64,000 nt of DNA from NCBI RefSeq assembly GCF_900167135.1, contig NZ_FUWZ01000003.1, positions 1,083,664 to 1,147,663 on the forward strand, given 5' to 3'. Below, in pieces: positions 51,789 to 62,100 of this stretch. Both the position numbers and the translations under genes were made by a program. Source of the DNA: Chitinophaga eiseniae. GTDB lineage: Bacteria; Bacteroidota; Bacteroidia; Chitinophagales; Chitinophagaceae. Under the pieces are notes generated by a model, which saw only the letters and a program-made list of their open reading frames with translations, made no database searches and was not told the DNA's origin. The first letter of the stretch is position 1. Every line of letters starts with the position of its first letter.

Positions 51789-52670
51789 ATGTTACGCCTT
51801 ATGAAAACCTCCACCCTCCTGTTATCCCTGCTGCTACTGCAGTTCTCCGGCCATGCGCAGGGCAAATCCCTGTTATGGAAAGTAACCGGTAAAGACCTCA
51901 ACGCCCCCTCCTATCTTTTTGGCACCATGCACCTTGTCTGTAAAAACGAGCTTTCTTTTTCCCCTGCCGTGACCAACGCGCTGCAGAGCGCTAAAACCAT
52001 GTGCATGGAAATAGACCTCATGAACGAAAACAAGGAGAAGATGCAGTCACTGATATACAATCAGGACGACGGCTATTCCCTGCGGCAATTGTTTGATTCC
52101 GGCCAGTACCGGATGGTAGACCGCTTCTTCCAGGACACCATGCACTTCGGCCTGGCCACCCTCGATAAAGCCAAGCCCTTTATGCTCACCACCCTGCTGA
52201 TGATGAAACAGGTGCCCTGCCCCAGTAAAGAGATCGCCGCACCAGACAGGGAACTGGCTACCATGGCTACTAACAGGAAGATCCCCATTGCCACGCTGGA
52301 AACCCTGGAGTCCCAGATGGCCCTCTTTGACAGCATCCCCGATAAAGCGGAAGCAGCGATGATCGTGCGGATGGTAAAGGACATACAGCGCAACGATAAA
52401 GAAACCCGTATGATGATGGACACCTGGAAACAACAGGACCTCGACAAACTGTATAAGATGGTGATACAGGCCCCTGATCTGAAAAACTACCAGGACCTGA
52501 TGCTTTTTCGCCGCAATGCCGCATGGGTACCGCAACTCAAACAGCTGATGGCACAGGGCCCCGTGTTTGTTGCCGTAGGCGCCGCGCATCTGGCGGGTGA
52601 CAAGGGATTGATTGCCCTGTTAAGAAAAGAAGGTTACAAAGTGGAGGCCGTCAGCTCAAAAAATCCCTAA
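51789..52670 (+). CDS. TraB/GumN family protein
   Basis: 293 residues with a signal peptide (KTSTLLLSLLLLQFSGHAQG). The family is marked by SYLFGTMHLV near the N-terminus and FVAVGAAHLAGDKGLIALL at the end, both holding conserved histidines suggestive of a metallohydrolase. Known relatives include the TIKI metalloproteases. A start at 51759 would overlap the previous gene, so ATG 51789 is preferred (51801 is also possible). Confidence 0.88.
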   Translation: MLRLMKTSTLLLSLLLLQFSGHAQGKSLLWKVTGKDLNAPSYLFGTMHLVCKNELSFSPAVTNALQSAKTMCMEIDLMNENKEKMQSLIYNQDDGYSLRQLFDSGQYRMVDRFFQDTMHFGLATLDKAKPFMLTTLLMMKQVPCPSKEIAAPDRELATMATNRKIPIATLETLESQMALFDSIPDKAEAAMIVRMVKDIQRNDKETRMMMDTWKQQDLDKLYKMVIQAPDLKNYQDLMLFRRNAAWVPQLKQLMAQGPVFVAVGAAHLAGDKGLIALLRKEGYKVEAVSSKNP

Positions 52671-52678
52671 ATAACCCC

Positions 52679-52686
52679 TATTTTTG
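52679..52686 (+). promoter_or_regulatory. Putative -7 box upstream of the TamB-type gene
   Basis: TATTTTTG matches TAnnTTTG, 19 nt before the proposed CTG start at 52706. It supports a start upstream of TTG 52748. Confidence 0.45.
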
Positions 52687-52705
52687 CCGGATAAACTTTT
52701 GGCGC

Positions 52706-55700
52706 CTGAAAAAAGTTCGGAAAATACTAACTATCATTTTACTGTGTTTGTTAGGCCTGATCATTCTGGTGGGTGTATTAATCAATATACCTGCTGTCCA
52801 GAACCTGCTGGTGAGGGAGGTGACATCACGTTTGTCCGATCAGCTCCACACACGGGTCGAAATAAACCGCGTCACGTTACGGCTGTTCAACAGTATGCAG
52901 CTGGAGGGAGCACTCATCGAGGATCAGCGCAAAGACACCCTCCTGTACGCGGGTAAATTGCAAGTGCGCATTACTGACTGGTTCTTTTTTCAGGACAAAC
53001 CCGTTATCAAATTCGTTGGACTGGAAGATGCGCAGGTGAACCTGCTGCGGCCGCGCAATGACTCTGTCTGGAATTACCACTTTCTGGAAGAAGCTTTCTC
53101 CGGCCCTCCCCGCTCCCAGCCACAAACCCCTTCCAAAGGCATTTCCCTCGACCTCAAAAAAATAGATCTCCGCAATATCCATATCAATCAGATCGACGCC
53201 TGGGTGGGTGAAGACATGCGCGGCTACGCCAAACGCATTTTTCTCGATGCCAAAAACCTCGACCTGCAAAGGCATAACATCGATATACAGGAGTTGTTTC
53301 TCGACAACCCGTACTTTATTATCAGCAGCTACGCCTCTTCGCCGCTACGGCATAAACGGCCGCAGCTCACAGGCAACCCGGTGCCGGACAGCACAGCTTC
53401 CGGCGAGCTTCGCTGGAACTATGGCAACTGGAAACTGCTGCTGAAAGAACTGCATATCCGCAACGGCATGCTCGGCGTAGATATGCCGGACGACAGCACC
53501 AGGGTGGAACCGGGATACTTCGCCCCCAACCAGATCCGCTTTGGAGAGATCAACCTGTCCCTTACCAATACCAGCCTGGTAAAAGACAGTATCATCGGCG
53601 ACCTGACGCTCAGCACCAAAGAACGTTCAGGCTTTGAAGTGAAAAAACTCACCAGCCGCTTTAAAATGTCTCCGGTGGAAATGGAGTTCTCCCGGCTGGA
53701 CCTGCAAACGAACCGTAGTCATATCGGCGACTACTTTACCATGCAGTACTCAGATATCAGTGACATGAACGACTATGTGAACAATGTGTTCATGCAGGCG
53801 CGGTTCAAAGACTGTAAGCTGTCATCCGACGATATTGCCTTTTTTGCGCCGCCCCTTTCCACCTGGAAAAAAGAAATTACGCTCACCGGTAAGGCCCGTG
53901 GCCCTGTGAGCAACCTGAAAGCGTCCGGGATAGAACTGGAAGCAGGGTCCACCACCCGCCTCAAAGGCAGCATTGAAATGCGTGGCCTGCCCGATATTTA
54001 TGAGACCTTCATCGACTTTCATACAGAAGAACTGGTCACCACCGGTGCAGATGTCATGCAGATCATGCCGATCGTCAAAGAAGTGAAAGCCATCCGCATG
54101 GACAAGCTGACTTCCATCCGTTTCCAGGGAAGTTATACCGGCTTTATCAATGACTTTGTGGCCTATGGCCAGTTTCAGACCAATCTGGGCAAACTCAGCT
54201 CCGACCTTAACTTCAAAACCAGCCGCGACGTGCCCGTATACTCCGGGAGCCTCACCAGCAACGGATTTGATGTAGGCACGCTCTTCGACAACAGCAACCT
54301 GTCTACCCTCACGCTCAACGCCAAGGTAGACGGCGCCGGTTTTAATTTCAAGACATTGAAAGCCAGCGTAGATGCCGATGTACAGGAAATCAGCCTGTTT
54401 GGCTATACCTACCGCAATATCAAAACCAACGGCACCATGAGCCGTAAGTTCTTTAATGGCTCACTGGCATCCAAAGACCCCAACCTGGATATGGATTTTG
54501 CCGGTACCATTGATTTTAACGAAGCGCTGCCGGTATTCAATTTCCACTCAGACCTCCGCAAGGCGGACCTGAAAGCGTTGCATATCGTGGAAGATTCCGT
54601 TACCCTGCAGGCCAAACTGGACCTGAACTTCGCCGGTAACAACATCGATAACTTCGACGGCACCGCCCGTATGCATGAAGTGTCTGTATATAAAGACGGC
54701 AGGCGGCTGGAGTTCGATTCCCTCCGCGTGGCCACCCATATGCAGGACAACCAGAAAGTATTAAGCCTGAACGGCAGCGAGTTAAGCGGTTATGTAAAAG
54801 GCTCCTACAAATTGATGGAGCTGCCGGACGCTTTCCAACTGTTGTTGTATAAATACTACCCCAGCTATTTCCTCGCGCCAACGCGGGCGGACATCCAGGA
54901 GAACTTCACTTTCGCCTTTCAGTTCGGCGAAGTGGAGAAACTGCTGAAAGGCTTTACCAATAAATTCACCGGCTTCGACAACTCATCTGTTCAGGGCGGT
55001 CTTAATACCATGAACGGCGGTAACCTGTCGCTCAATATTAACATCCCGGAAGCCGGTTATCTCGGTTATAGGGTACAGGAGCTGCAGGTAAAGGGAGACG
55101 GAACTTTCAACAAAGTCAATATCAGCACCAGCATCAGCAAAGTATTGTCCGGCAACAATACCATCCTGCAAAACCCGCTGATACTGGCCAGTTCCGGTAA
55201 TGACACCTCTTATCTCAAGGTAGACCTGCAGGCGCAGGACACCTCATCGCTGGATGGTTTCTATGCCCGCGTGGTGACCGTTCACCAGGGCGTAAAAGTG
55301 AATTTCCTCAACAGCGCCTTTACTGTCAACGAGCGGCAGTGGAACGTAACGCCCGGCAATGAAATATACTGGAGCAAGGATTTTCTCACCGTACACAACC
55401 TGCGGGTAACCCGCAACGATCAGAGCATCACGGTGGAGACCAACGAATTTAACCCGGACGAATCGCGGTTTATCGTTACACTGAAAAACCTGAATCTGCC
55501 CGATGTTATTCCTTCACAGCTGATCACCACCCGTATTGAAGGTATTACCGACGGCACCATTCATATCACCGATCCCACGCAGGACCTCGATGTAACTGCC
55601 GCGCTGCGTACCCGGGAGCTGCGGATAGACAATGACTCTATCGGCACACTAAATATAGACGGTACTTATCTGCACCGTACCGGCACTGCCACTTTCCTGG

Positions 55701-57511
55701 TGAAATCCGACAATGAGGGCAAGAACTTCCAGGCACAGGGTAAAATCGGCCTTTCCGCTACCAATAAGGATATTGACGCCGCCGTGGATTTCAATACCAT
55801 GTCCATCAACCTGCTGAGCAAATACCTGACAGGATACGTTTCCGATTTAACCGGCGCCGTGACGGGCAAGGTGAATATTACCGGCACTACCGACCTGCCT
55901 TCCATGCGGGGCAGTCTCCAGCTGGACACTGTGGCCGTGACCGTGGATTACCTGGGCACCCGTTATAAAATACCAAGGCTCAATGTCAATATCGACGACA
56001 ACCTGATAGAGTTCGGCAACTTCGCCGTTATTGATAAATATGGTACCAAAGGCAGCGCCAGCGGTTATATCAGCCATGATCACTTCAACAAGCTCAATTT
56101 CGACTTCGATGTTACCGGCCGTAATTTCCTGTTCCTTAACACAACGTCCGCCAGCAGCGATCTGTTTTACGGAGATGTGCTGGCAGACGGGAAGGTTTAT
56201 TTCTCCGGCCCTCTCAACGATATGCAGATGCATATCCTGGCGCGGCCGCTGAAGGGCACCCATTTCTACCTGCCGATGTCTGACAGTAAAGACATTGGTA
56301 AATACGATTATATCATCTTCAAAAGTTATGGTACAGAGATCAAGGAGAACAAGCGGAAGAAAGACAATACCAAGCTCACCGTGAAGCTGGACATCGCCGC
56401 CAATCCGGATGCGCAGATAGATGTGATCCTTGACGCTACCACCGGGGATATTATCTCTGCCAACGGCAGCGGCAACCTCCAGATTATTGCCAATACAGAA
56501 GGAGATTTTAGTATGTTTGGCAACTATGAGATCAACAACGGGTCTTACAATTTCACCTTCCAGCGCCTGACCAGCTGGAAGTTTGATATAGAAAAGAACA
56601 GTACCATTACGTGGAATGGCGATCCCCAGGAAGCCAGGGTGAATATTACCGCGAAGTACTCACTGCCCAAAGTGAGCCTGTACAACCTGCTGGGCCAGGC
56701 TGCCACCGTGAGTTCCAATGACAAGCTGGCAACCCGTACCGAGCGGGTGGACGTACTGATCAACCTGCGCGGGGCGTTGATGAAACCAGACATCTCCTAT
56801 ACCATTGAGCTGCCGGACGTGGGTAGCCTTTCTTATGAAAGTGGTGTGGCCGCCAAGCTGAAGGAGATCAACAACGACCAGAACAAAGCATTGCTGCAGA
56901 TGTATGGCCTGTTGCTGTTCAACCAGTTCCTGCCGGACGACGCCACCACCAATGCGGCCGCCAATGTGGGCATCACTGGTAAGAACAGTGTGGGACAGGC
57001 TTTGTCCGCTCAGGCTTCCGCTATCCTCAACAATATTACCGGCGCACTGCTTAAAGGCAGCGGCATCGGTGTGAATGTCAACTATCGCGCCTATAACGTA
57101 GGCGGGCCTGGTGGCAGTGCCGACAACAGTTCCGTAGACCGTAACCAGGTGAGCGCCGGTATTACCAGTACCTTGTTCAATAACCGCTTCCGGTTATATG
57201 CCGGCGGTGATTACGACTGGGGTAAGTCTTCCACCTCCGCCAACGCCAACCGTTTTGCCGGTGACTTCCGGATCGAGTACCTGCTGACACCGGACGGCCG
57301 TTTCCGTATCAATGCTTTCAGTAAGTCGGATTACGACGTATATAACCTCAACAACCGTACGAAATCCGGTGTGGGCATTTCCTACATCCGTGAGTTCAAT
57401 CGTCTCGGGGAGCTGTTCAATAATCAGCGCCGCAGCCGTACCCCGCTGATGGATTCACTCCGCAGGGCTGCAGCACTGAAGCCGAAAGAAGATTCTACAG
57501 AAAAGAAATAA
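52706..57511 (+). CDS. TamB-type translocation/assembly module protein (AsmA-like, very large)
   Basis: About 1601 residues. An N-terminal membrane helix begins KKVRKILTIILLCLLGLI; the body is a long beta-helical groove of AsmA/TamB repeats, and the C-terminal DUF490 domain is visible in GTKGSASGYISHD, NGSYNFTFQRL and ALLQMYGLLLFNQFLPDD. TamB-like proteins bridge inner and outer membranes and carry phospholipids or help barrel assembly. No ATG exists ahead of the helix; CTG 52706 gives the charged n-region KKVRK, while TTG 52748 would cut into the helix. Its stop is followed by two hairpins. Confidence 0.88.
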   Translation: MKKVRKILTIILLCLLGLIILVGVLINIPAVQNLLVREVTSRLSDQLHTRVEINRVTLRLFNSMQLEGALIEDQRKDTLLYAGKLQVRITDWFFFQDKPVIKFVGLEDAQVNLLRPRNDSVWNYHFLEEAFSGPPRSQPQTPSKGISLDLKKIDLRNIHINQIDAWVGEDMRGYAKRIFLDAKNLDLQRHNIDIQELFLDNPYFIISSYASSPLRHKRPQLTGNPVPDSTASGELRWNYGNWKLLLKELHIRNGMLGVDMPDDSTRVEPGYFAPNQIRFGEINLSLTNTSLVKDSIIGDLTLSTKERSGFEVKKLTSRFKMSPVEMEFSRLDLQTNRSHIGDYFTMQYSDISDMNDYVNNVFMQARFKDCKLSSDDIAFFAPPLSTWKKEITLTGKARGPVSNLKASGIELEAGSTTRLKGSIEMRGLPDIYETFIDFHTEELVTTGADVMQIMPIVKEVKAIRMDKLTSIRFQGSYTGFINDFVAYGQFQTNLGKLSSDLNFKTSRDVPVYSGSLTSNGFDVGTLFDNSNLSTLTLNAKVDGAGFNFKTLKASVDADVQEISLFGYTYRNIKTNGTMSRKFFNGSLASKDPNLDMDFAGTIDFNEALPVFNFHSDLRKADLKALHIVEDSVTLQAKLDLNFAGNNIDNFDGTARMHEVSVYKDGRRLEFDSLRVATHMQDNQKVLSLNGSELSGYVKGSYKLMELPDAFQLLLYKYYPSYFLAPTRADIQENFTFAFQFGEVEKLLKGFTNKFTGFDNSSVQGGLNTMNGGNLSLNINIPEAGYLGYRVQELQVKGDGTFNKVNISTSISKVLSGNNTILQNPLILASSGNDTSYLKVDLQAQDTSSLDGFYARVVTVHQGVKVNFLNSAFTVNERQWNVTPGNEIYWSKDFLTVHNLRVTRNDQSITVETNEFNPDESRFIVTLKNLNLPDVIPSQLITTRIEGITDGTIHITDPTQDLDVTAALRTRELRIDNDSIGTLNIDGTYLHRTGTATFLVKSDNEGKNFQAQGKIGLSATNKDIDAAVDFNTMSINLLSKYLTGYVSDLTGAVTGKVNITGTTDLPSMRGSLQLDTVAVTVDYLGTRYKIPRLNVNIDDNLIEFGNFAVIDKYGTKGSASGYISHDHFNKLNFDFDVTGRNFLFLNTTSASSDLFYGDVLADGKVYFSGPLNDMQMHILARPLKGTHFYLPMSDSKDIGKYDYIIFKSYGTEIKENKRKKDNTKLTVKLDIAANPDAQIDVILDATTGDIISANGSGNLQIIANTEGDFSMFGNYEINNGSYNFTFQRLTSWKFDIEKNSTITWNGDPQEARVNITAKYSLPKVSLYNLLGQAATVSSNDKLATRTERVDVLINLRGALMKPDISYTIELPDVGSLSYESGVAAKLKEINNDQNKALLQMYGLLLFNQFLPDDATTNAAANVGITGKNSVGQALSAQASAILNNITGALLKGSGIGVNVNYRAYNVGGPGGSADNSSVDRNQVSAGITSTLFNNRFRLYAGGDYDWGKSSTSANANRFAGDFRIEYLLTPDGRFRINAFSKSDYDVYNLNNRTKSGVGISYIREFNRLGELFNNQRRSRTPLMDSLRRAAALKPKEDSTEKK

Positions 57512-57532
57512 TTCCGGGGCAGGGTCCCGGAA
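57512..57532 (+). terminator. Hairpin after the TamB-type gene
   Basis: A 7-bp perfect stem (57512-57518 against 57526-57532) right after the TAA stop. No T-run, so a weak terminator on the plus strand. Confidence 0.4.
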
Positions 57533-57538
57533 CAAAAA

Positions 57539-57563
57539 ATCCCGGAGCGGTCTGCTCCGGGAT
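57539..57563 (-). terminator. Terminator of ribBA
   Basis: A 10-bp stem (57539-57548 against 57554-57563), 5-nt loop, followed on the minus strand by a run of six T residues. Confidence 0.88.
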
Positions 57564-57587
57564 CGGTATTATCTATACAATATTATA

Positions 57588-58790
57588 TCAGCCTTTCAGT
57601 ATTTCGTGGCCCAGTTTGTCCCTTTTTGTCCGCAGGTAATTTTCATTGTGCGGGTTGGGGTTGATTTCGATGGGTACGTTTTCGATCACTTCGAGGCCGT
57701 AGCCGCTGAGGCCTGCGCGTTTACGCGGGTTGTTGGTGATGAGGCGGAGCTGCGTGATGTTCAGGTGCCGCAGGATCTGTGCGCCGACGCCGTAGTCGCG
57801 TTCATCCATTTTGAAGCCGAGCTCCAGGTTGGCTTCGACGGTGTCTAGTCCTTCTTCCTGCAGTTTATAGGCTTTGAGTTTGTTCATGAGACCGATACCG
57901 CGGCCTTCCTGGTTCATATAGAGGATGAGGCCTTTTCCTTCTTTTTCCACCATCTGCATGGCAGCGTGCAGCTGTTCGCCACAGTCGCAGCGCAGGGAGT
58001 GGAGGATGTCGCCGGTTACGCAGGACGAGTGTACGCGTACGAGTACCGGTTCGTCTTTGGTCCAGTCGCCTTTTTTGAGCGCCATGTGGATTTCGCCGGA
58101 ATTCAGTTGTTTGAAGGCGATCAGTTCGAAGTTACCGTATTTGGTCGGCATTTGTACCCTTACTCCTTCTTCGATCAGTGTTTCGGTGCTGAGCATGTAG
58201 GAGATGAGGTCCTGGATGGAGATCAGTTTGAGGTCGAATTTGTCGGCTATTTCCCGCAGCTGAGGCAGGCGGGCCATGGAGCCGTCTTCGTTCATGATTT
58301 CCACCAGTACGCCGGCGGGCTCAAAGCCAGCCAGTCGCGCCAGGTCTATTGTTGCTTCGGTGTGGCCGGCACGGCGCAGGACGCCGCCGGTTTTGGCTTT
58401 TAAGGGGAAGATGTGTCCGGGTTTACCGAGCTCTTCCGGTCTGATATTAGGATCGATCAGCGCTTGTACCGTTTTGGCTCTGTCGTGTGCGGAGATGCCG
58501 GTAGTGCAGCCATGGCCGCGCAGGTCTACCGATACGGTGAAAGGTGTCTGATGCAGGGCGGTATTATCTCTCACCATCAGTTCCAGTCCCAGTTCTTCGC
58601 AGCGTTCTTCTGCCAGGGGTGCGCAGATCAGTCCACGGCCGTGTGTGCTCATAAAGTTGATGATCTCCGGCGTAACATTACGCGCTGCGGTGATAAAGTC
58701 GCCTTCATTCTCGCGGTCCTCATCATCTACTACGATTACCAGTTTGCCGTTCTTGATATCTTCTATTGCTGCTGCTATTGTATCTAACAT
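57588..58790 (-). CDS. ribBA: Bifunctional 3,4-dihydroxy-2-butanone-4-phosphate synthase / GTP cyclohydrolase II
   Basis: 400 residues, two riboflavin-pathway enzymes fused. The RibB half (1-200) shows VVDDEDRENEGDFI, STHGRGLICAPL and HTEATIDLARLAG; the RibA half (205-400) has the zinc cysteines in SSCVTGDILHSLRCDCGEQ, the MNQEGRGIGLMNK loop and LITNNPRKRAGL. RibB makes the four-carbon unit from ribulose 5-phosphate, RibA opens GTP. No FMN riboswitch was found upstream. A TAACTTTG box is 33 nt before the ATG. Confidence 0.97.
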   Translation of the reverse strand: MLDTIAAAIEDIKNGKLVIVVDDEDRENEGDFITAARNVTPEIINFMSTHGRGLICAPLAEERCEELGLELMVRDNTALHQTPFTVSVDLRGHGCTTGISAHDRAKTVQALIDPNIRPEELGKPGHIFPLKAKTGGVLRRAGHTEATIDLARLAGFEPAGVLVEIMNEDGSMARLPQLREIADKFDLKLISIQDLISYMLSTETLIEEGVRVQMPTKYGNFELIAFKQLNSGEIHMALKKGDWTKDEPVLVRVHSSCVTGDILHSLRCDCGEQLHAAMQMVEKEGKGLILYMNQEGRGIGLMNKLKAYKLQEEGLDTVEANLELGFKMDERDYGVGAQILRHLNITQLRLITNNPRKRAGLSGYGLEVIENVPIEINPNPHNENYLRTKRDKLGHEILKG

Positions 58791-59190
58791 ATATTATCCC
58801 TCCGGGTCAATGTTGAATGAGCGCAAAGTTACGACTTAAACGCGGGAAATGGGCAAGGAAACATTCTGTTCGAAAACGAGGGAACCGGCTGGCGATTTGA
58901 CAATTATACAATCAGATTTTAACAAATAACAAATAAACACAATAAGTATGACGCGTAACAACTTAATATCCAATAAAGTTCAGTCCGGACAACGTTTTTA
59001 TGCATTAGCAAATTGGCCGATTTGAGGATTCATAATTTTTTTTGAAATTCCTGAACAAACATCCTGCAAATACGGATTAACCTGTTAAGATATCAAAAAA
59101 TTTTATCGAGGTTTACATGATCTTTCACGACTTAACAATTTGTTAATTCCGCGTTAAAATTTTCCCAAACTTTTTCGGCACCTTTGCGCC
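58791..59190. other. 400-bp divergent intergenic region, ribBA / Oar-like receptor
   Basis: AT-rich. It holds the ribBA promoter at its left end and a CACCTTTG box at its right end, 4 nt before ATG 59191. No gene, riboswitch or repeat was recognised in the rest. Confidence 0.6.
58824..58831 (-). promoter_or_regulatory. Putative -7 box for ribBA
   Basis: TAACTTTG on the minus strand, a full TAnnTTTG match. A weak -33 (CTTG) lies 22 nt upstream. Confidence 0.5.
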
Positions 59191-62100
59191 ATGAAACAAA
59201 CTTCTCTAATCATGGGATTTAAAAAATTACTCTTTACCTTATCCTTATTACTCACAACGATCTTTACCTATGCACAGGTTACGACCTCTGGTATGAACGG
59301 TAAGGTAACCGGTACAGACAATGTTGGTTTACCCGGTGCAACAGTAGTGGCTGTTCACCTCCCCTCAGGTACCCGTTATGGTACAACCACCGATGCCGAG
59401 GGCTTTTACCGTTTGCCAAACATGAACGTAGGTGGTCCGTACAAAGTGACCATTTCCTACATTGGCTTTAACGAATTTTCCCAGGACAACATTTCGCTTG
59501 CACTGGGCCAGACATTTAAACTGAACGCTAAACTGGCTGACAAAAGCCGGGAAATCAAACAAGTAGAGGTAGTTGCACAGCGTAACAACGCTTTCGATCC
59601 GAACCGTAAAGGTGCTCAAACAGTGATCAGCCGCTCTCAGATTGAAGCCCTGCCAACCGTTGGCCGTAACTATACGGACTTTGCCCGTTTAACACCTCAG
59701 GCAAGGCTGACAAAAGACGGTAACGGTAACAATGGTATCTCCATTGCCGGTACCAACAGCCGTTACAATGCCATTTTCGTAGACGGCGCCGTACAAAACG
59801 ACGTATTTGGTCTGTCTGATAACGGAGCTAACGGTGGTCAGATCGGTATTTCTCCTTTCAGCGTGGACATCATTGATCAGATCAACATCAACGTTTCTCC
59901 GTTTGACGTAAAACAAGGTGGTTTCGCCGGTGGTTCCATCAATGCCGTAACCCGCAGCGGTACCAATAACATAGAAGGTTCTGCCTACTATTTCTTCCGC
60001 AACCAGGACCTGGCCGGTAAAAGACCCACCGACGTAAAAGGTGCTGACCGTCCTAAACTGCCGGACTTCACCTCCCAGACTTACGGTCTGCGCATCGGCG
60101 GTCCGATCATCAAAAACAAACTGTTCTACTTCGTAAACGCCGAATTCCAGAAAGACGAAACTCCACAGAACTTCGGTTATGACACATATGCTGCGAGCCT
60201 GAAAGCAAATGCTGCCAGTCGCGATCAACTCGATGCCATCAGCACCAAACTGATGAAATTGGGTTATGATCCAGGAGGATATGAAAGCAATATCCGCAAA
60301 CTGGATGGTACCAAACTGTTTATTCGCCTGGACTGGAACATCAACAATGTTCACAAATTCACCATCCGTCACCAGTACACAAGAGGTGTAAGCACCAGCC
60401 CGGCGGTATCTAACCAGCGTAATATCTTTTATGCTAACAGAGGCGTTTACTTCCCTTCTACCACCAACGCTACTACCGCTGAGCTGAAAAGCCTGTTCGG
60501 TAACAAAGCGTCCAACTCATTGCTGATCGGTGTAAACCGTGTGCGTGACGACCGTGGAGTGATGGGCAACCCTTTCCCTAACGTTTTCATCACCAAAGAA
60601 TCTATTGGTTTTGGTTCTGAAGCATTCTCCGCAGCCAACCTGCTGCAACAGGATGTGATCACCCTGACAGACAACTTTGAGCTGTATAAAGGAAAACACA
60701 CCATCACCATCGGTACCAGCAATGAATACTACAATCTGAACAACGTATTCATCAGAAATAACTTCGGTGCTTATACCTACGCCAATGTAAATGATTTTCT
60801 GAACGATAATTCACCGATCCGTTTCCAGCGTACTTTCTCTGCTGTTGATAACGGCATCGGCGATGACACCAAAGCTGCCGCTAAATTAAAAGCCATGCAG
60901 CTCGGCTTGTACGTTCAGGACGACTACCAGATCAGCGACAACTTCAAACTGTCCTATGGTCTGCGTGCCGACCTGCCTATCTTCCTCGACAAACCGCGTG
61001 AAAATGCCGGTTTCAACGAAAATGTACTGCCTAAACTGGAAGCTGCCGGTTGGGACCTGAACGGCGCCAAAACCGGTGTAAAACCTGACAGCAAAATCCT
61101 CCTTTCACCCCGTATCGCCTTTAACTGGGATGTTACCGGTGACCAAAAAACCCAGATCCGCGGTGGTGCAGGTATCTTTACCAGCCGTATTCCGTTTGTA
61201 TGGGTAGGTGGCATCTACAACAACAATGGCGTGACCCTGGGTGAAATGGACGTGAAATACGATCCTACAAAACCAACTGCTCCGGGTAACCAGCCGATTG
61301 TGTTCAACCCGGCTTATGACAAACAGCCTTCTATCACCGCCGTACCTTCCGGCCAGATCGACCTGTTTGCCAAAAACTTCAAATTCCCGCAGGTATTCAG
61401 GACTAGCCTCGCTGTTGACAGAAAACTGCCCTGGGGCATGGTGGGTACCCTCGAAGGTATCTTTACCAAAACCCTCAATAATGTTAACTACTACAACCTG
61501 GCATACGTAAAGAACGGCAACCAAACCGTTACCGGCAACGGTGCTGACAACCGTCCTATCTACAGAAAGATCGGTACTGACACCCTGGGTGCTTATCCTA
61601 ATGTCTACTACGCTGAAAATACCAGCAAAGGTTACACTTATAGCTTTACCGCCCAGTTGCAGAAAGCCTTCCGTAATGGTCTGAGCGCCAATGTTGCCTA
61701 TACTTTCAGCCGTGCAAAAGGTTTGAACGACGGTCAGTCATCTCAGAACTCTTCCCAGTGGCGTATGCCTAATGTAAGAGGTAAAAATGACCTTGACATG
61801 TCCTACTCGATCTATGATGCTGGTTCCCGTATCGTAGCGTCCGTATCTTATAAAAAGGAATATGCCGGTTTCATGGCTACTACTGTCAGCCTGTTCTATA
61901 CCGGCCAGAATGGCGACCGCTTCTCTTATGGTTACAGAGACAACGCCGGCAACCAGAACATTACCAGAGACCTGCCTGGCTCCGGCGACGCTGGTCTGAG
62001 CATCATGTATATTCCCAGAGATGCGAGCGAAATCCACCTCGTAGACTATAAAGACGCCGGCGGTAACACTGTATCGGCTGCTGATCAATGGAACAGACTG

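Noticed and set aside
57512..57532. GGGGCAGGGT resembling the start of an FMN riboswitch near ribBA
   Set aside because: It is at the 3' end of ribBA, on the other strand, and forms a simple hairpin; no riboswitch core seen upstream of ribBA either.
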